Translations under genes and position numbers: made by a program
Origin: JAIYCX01 sp964353175
Lineage (GTDB): Bacteria; Bdellovibrionota_C; UBA2361; SZUA-149; DAOLCO01
Direction: 5' to 3'
Assembly: GCA_964353175.1 (NCBI GenBank)
Contig: CAYGUX010000002.1
Location: 62,001 to 126,000, forward strand
Length of the DNA: 64,000 nt
Notes under the pieces: generated by a model
What the model was told of the DNA's origin: nothing
Database searches by the model: none
The model's input: the letters and a program-made list of their open reading frames with translations, nothing else
Shown: positions 61,538 through 64,000 of the stretch, piece after piece
How the letters are laid out: the number at the start of each line of letters is the position of its first letter
Position numbering within the stretch: the first letter of the stretch is position 1

Positions 61538-62350
61538 TTAAATTGTTCTTGGGTATGTGTGTGTACCTGCGAGAGTCACTAGCGCACGAAGTTTGTCAGA
61601 AATTAAGCTGTTGGTGCAAATTACTTGGGAATCAGAGAGACTCAGTTCCGAGCCTTCTAGGTTTGTAACAATACCACCAGCTTCCCTTACAATTAAGAGG
61701 CCAGCTCCAAAATCCCAGGGTGAGAGTCTAAGTTCATAGTATCCGTCAAATCTACCGGCTGCGACGAAACACATATCTAAGCTAGCGGCACCAGTTCTCC
61801 TAATCCCATGGCAATTTTCCTTTATTAGAAGTTCCAATGCTTTAATTCCATGCATTATCATTGGACTAAGCTCATAGTGGAAGCCAGTTACGATTAAGCT
61901 AGTACCGAGTTCGCTTGCCTTGGAAACTTCAAGCCTGCGATCATTTAGGAATGCGCCACCACCACTTAAGGCTGAAAACATTTCGTCTGTAAATGGATTT
62001 AGAACTACGCCAGCCAAGGGCTCATTTTTTTCGTAATATGCTATGGAAATTCCGCAGTGAGGTACTCCATGTGCATAGTTGGTTGTTCCATCAATCGGAT
62101 CAATTACCCAGAGATTATTGGCCGTATGCTCAGCCTTTAGAGTTTCTTCTCCTAGAAAACTATGATCTGGAAAATGTTCCTTGATGGTTTCTATTATGAT
62201 TTTTTCAGAGGCTAAGTCAGCTTCTGTAACTAAATCTGAAGGTCCTTTTTGACTAATTTGAAAACCATCTCTAGCAAATTTCATTACAACTTCCTTAGCT
62301 CTGGAAGCTGCAATTTTGGCTACTTCTAGCGCTTTTTCAGGGTGTACCAT
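61538..62350 (-). CDS. suhB: Inositol-1-monophosphatase family protein
   Basis: 270 aa Mg2+-dependent phosphatase. Metal-site motifs are GEET (FLGEETLKAE), the core DPIDGTTNYAHG, and WDFGAGLLIVREAGG near the C-terminus. In E. coli the homologue SuhB also joins rRNA transcription complexes; other members act on inositol phosphate or similar sugars. The exact substrate is not visible. It has its own upstream gap (62351-62516) shared divergently with the HerA-like gene. Confidence 0.92.
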   Translation of the reverse strand: MVHPEKALEVAKIAASRAKEVVMKFARDGFQISQKGPSDLVTEADLASEKIIIETIKEHFPDHSFLGEETLKAEHTANNLWVIDPIDGTTNYAHGVPHCGISIAYYEKNEPLAGVVLNPFTDEMFSALSGGGAFLNDRRLEVSKASELGTSLIVTGFHYELSPMIMHGIKALELLIKENCHGIRRTGAASLDMCFVAAGRFDGYYELRLSPWDFGAGLLIVREAGGIVTNLEGSELSLSDSQVICTNSLISDKLRALVTLAGTHTYPRTI

Positions 62351-62516
62351 AGGGTTTAAATGTTTACTATCTCTAGTTGTGTATCATTTTGTTGTGACTT
62401 GCACTGTACTCTTGGATCGAACACTAGACAAGAGAGGTCAGCTAGAAACTGCCCAAATATTGAAAACTAGACTTGTTTATTGTATAAAAAAGTAAAATTA
62501 AGGGAAATTAGGTAAT

Positions 62517-63998
62517 ATGGAACCATTAGAGTTAGGTAAATCACAAGAGGGGCAAGTGGTAGCATTTAACCCAGCTCTAATGAATCGTCATGGTTTAATA
62601 GCTGGTGCCACTGGTACTGGAAAAACAGTAACTCTACAAGTCTTAGCTGAGCGCCTTTCTAAAATGGGAACTTCGATTTTTCTTACTGACATTAAGGGTG
62701 ACCTTAGTGGATTGTCAAAGCAAGGTGAGTTGAATGATAAGATATCAGCTCGATTAAAATCTTTGGGGGATCTTTCGTTTAGTCCGAGCGCAAATCCAGT
62801 TAATTTTATAGATATGTTCGCAAAGAATGGACATGGACTAAAAATCACTCCAAGTGCGATGGGCCCTTTGTTATTTGCAAAGTTATTAGAGCTTAATGAA
62901 ACTCAAGCAGGGGTTTTGCATATCGCTTTTAAGTATGCCGATGAAGAGGGCTTACTGTTGTTAGATCTTAAAGATCTGAAGTCGGTTTTAAGTTTGGTTG
63001 CTGAAAATGCAAATGAGATCAGGAAGGAGTATGGAAATGTTTCTAGTCAATCTGTCGGAGCTATCCAAAGACGCTTGCTAGTCCTTGAGGAACAGGGTGG
63101 GGATCAGTTTTTTGGTGAACCAGAGTTTGATATCCATGATCTTTTAATTAAAGATTTTTCGGGTCAAGGCCTAATTCATGTTTTTGACGCAACAGAACTT
63201 CTTGAAAGACCTAAGGTGTACGCATCCTTTTTACTTTGGCTTCTTTCTGAACTATTTGAATCCTTAGATGAAGTGGGTGACTTACCTAGTCCAAAGTTAG
63301 CTCTGTTTTTTGATGAAGCTCATTTACTTTTTAATGATTTACCTAAAGAGTTATTGGAAAGAATAGAAACTGTTGTGCGTTTAATTAGGTCGAAAGGTGT
63401 TGGAGTATATTTTGTTACGCAGAATCCAGATGATATCCCTGAAAGCGTTTTGTCTCAGTTGGGGCATAGAGTACAACATGCATTAAGAGCTTTTACGGCG
63501 AGTGATAATGAGCGAATTCGTAAAATTTCTAAGAACTTTAGAGTCACTCCAGGATTAGATGTAAGGGATGTCATAACAAACCTTGGAACTGGGGAAGCTT
63601 TAATATCTGGTTTATCTGAGAAAGGTGAGCCTTTGGAAGTCGTAAGAACAATCATAAGACCACCTGAATCTAAAATTGGTCCTATTACTCTTGCTGAGCG
63701 GGCTGAGGTAATGTCAAGAAGTATGCTTAATTCTAAGTATAATCAAGAAATTGATAGAGAATCAGCGTATGAGGTATTGAAAAAAAGGACTGAGGAGACC
63801 GCAGCAAAGGAGCTAGAAGAAAACAAACCTAGTTTTTGGGCTAGTTTGTTTGGAGGATCTTCAGGGAGTTCTAAGACTACTAAACGTACAAGGCAGGGTG
63901 CTGGAGAAGCGTTTGTTAAATCTATGGTCAGAACCATAGGATCTCAAGTTGGCAGAGAGATTCTTCGCGGTGTAATGGGAACAATGAGCAAAAAGTAG
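62517..63998 (+). CDS. HerA-like ATPase, DUF853 (YjgR) family
   Basis: 493 aa. It starts MEPLELGKSQEGQVV and has Walker A GATGTGKT (~31-38), a Walker B with DEAHLLF (LFFDEAHLLFND), a sensor region FVTQNPDDIPESVLSQLGHR, and LGTGEALISGL near the end, as in the YjgR/DUF853 proteins. A basic Ser/Thr-rich stretch and a C-terminal helix (GREILRGVMGTM) follow. HerA-like ATPases act as DNA translocases or helicases with nucleases, but the role of this subgroup is not settled. It is complete; the stop lies two bases from the window end. Confidence 0.9.
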   Translation: MEPLELGKSQEGQVVAFNPALMNRHGLIAGATGTGKTVTLQVLAERLSKMGTSIFLTDIKGDLSGLSKQGELNDKISARLKSLGDLSFSPSANPVNFIDMFAKNGHGLKITPSAMGPLLFAKLLELNETQAGVLHIAFKYADEEGLLLLDLKDLKSVLSLVAENANEIRKEYGNVSSQSVGAIQRRLLVLEEQGGDQFFGEPEFDIHDLLIKDFSGQGLIHVFDATELLERPKVYASFLLWLLSELFESLDEVGDLPSPKLALFFDEAHLLFNDLPKELLERIETVVRLIRSKGVGVYFVTQNPDDIPESVLSQLGHRVQHALRAFTASDNERIRKISKNFRVTPGLDVRDVITNLGTGEALISGLSEKGEPLEVVRTIIRPPESKIGPITLAERAEVMSRSMLNSKYNQEIDRESAYEVLKKRTEETAAKELEENKPSFWASLFGGSSGSSKTTKRTRQGAGEAFVKSMVRTIGSQVGREILRGVMGTMSKK

Positions 63999-64000
63999 GG

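Noticed and set aside
1..64000. Search for CRISPR arrays, tRNA or rRNA genes, insertion sequences and prophage genes
   Set aside because: No regularly spaced repeats, cloverleaf sequences, transposase or phage structural genes were seen by eye; weak or unusual ones could be missed without software.

Overview
The window is AT-rich chromosomal DNA of a Gram-negative (diderm) bacterium. Diderm evidence is an RND efflux pump with a TolC-like partner, ExbB/ExbD, several lipoproteins, a Tad/Flp pilus assembly set and type-III-secretion-like parts. I cannot place the lineage with confidence. The one-cytochrome-subunit SdhCAB, the K+-dependent membrane pyrophosphatase, the FHA/kinase/phosphatase signalling and the Tad plus T3SS-like genes would fit the PVC group or a delta-proteobacteria-like lineage (Bdellovibrionota, SAR324). 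Marker-gene phylogeny would be needed to choose. I see no rRNA, tRNA, CRISPR array, insertion sequence or prophage.

Layout. (1) 1-7.8 kb is a metal-resistance block: a CzcA-type RND pump (cut by the window start), a Cu-exporting P-type ATPase, a Tat-exported multicopper oxidase, a TolC-like lipoprotein with a His-rich tail and a Cys-rich lipoprotein. (2) 7.8-12.4 kb is an accessory, partly decayed stretch: a degenerate Nudix-like protein, a CPA2 antiporter, small and broken ORFs with a perfect palindrome, a Phd/PIN toxin-antitoxin pair, a Fic protein whose catalytic His is Gln, and a remnant of an HpcH/HpaI aldolase. (3) 12.4-27 kb is mostly housekeeping: a substrate-binding protein, membrane pyrophosphatase, an RRM-bS18 fusion, a methyltransferase, PEP carboxykinase, BON and TerB/J-like proteins, IF-1, ExbB/ExbD, acyl-CoA dehydrogenase and an RlmM-like methyltransferase.

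(4) 27.2-46.3 kb is the most striking region: one long same-strand cluster. It opens with a PP2C phosphatase, an FHA protein and a Ser/Thr kinase. It continues with Tad genes (TadZ/CpaE, Flp pilin, CpaB, CpaF ATPase, TadB, TadC) and then passes without a break into genes that look like divergent flagellar/type III secretion parts. These are an FlhA/SctV-like export gate, a membrane pseudokinase, a triple-FHA tail-anchored protein, a zinc-ribbon FHA protein, a SctJ-like lipoprotein, a 75-residue protein in the FliG/SctK position, a FliJ/SctO-like coiled coil and a SctQ/FliM-like double-SpoA protein. No SctN ATPase, SctRSTU, secretin, needle or prepilin peptidase is present here. The cluster therefore looks like a hybrid Tad/T3SS-like envelope machine under phospho-threonine control, with the other parts encoded elsewhere or replaced.

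(5) 46.3-54 kb carries YggX and an exopolysaccharide module: two GT4-type and one GT2 glycosyltransferase, a polyprenyl glycosylphosphotransferase, and Ugd plus Uxs, which together make UDP-xylose. (6) 54-64 kb is housekeeping: LepA, LipB and PurF on +, then SdhCAB and SuhB on -, and a HerA-like DUF853 ATPase on + at the right edge.
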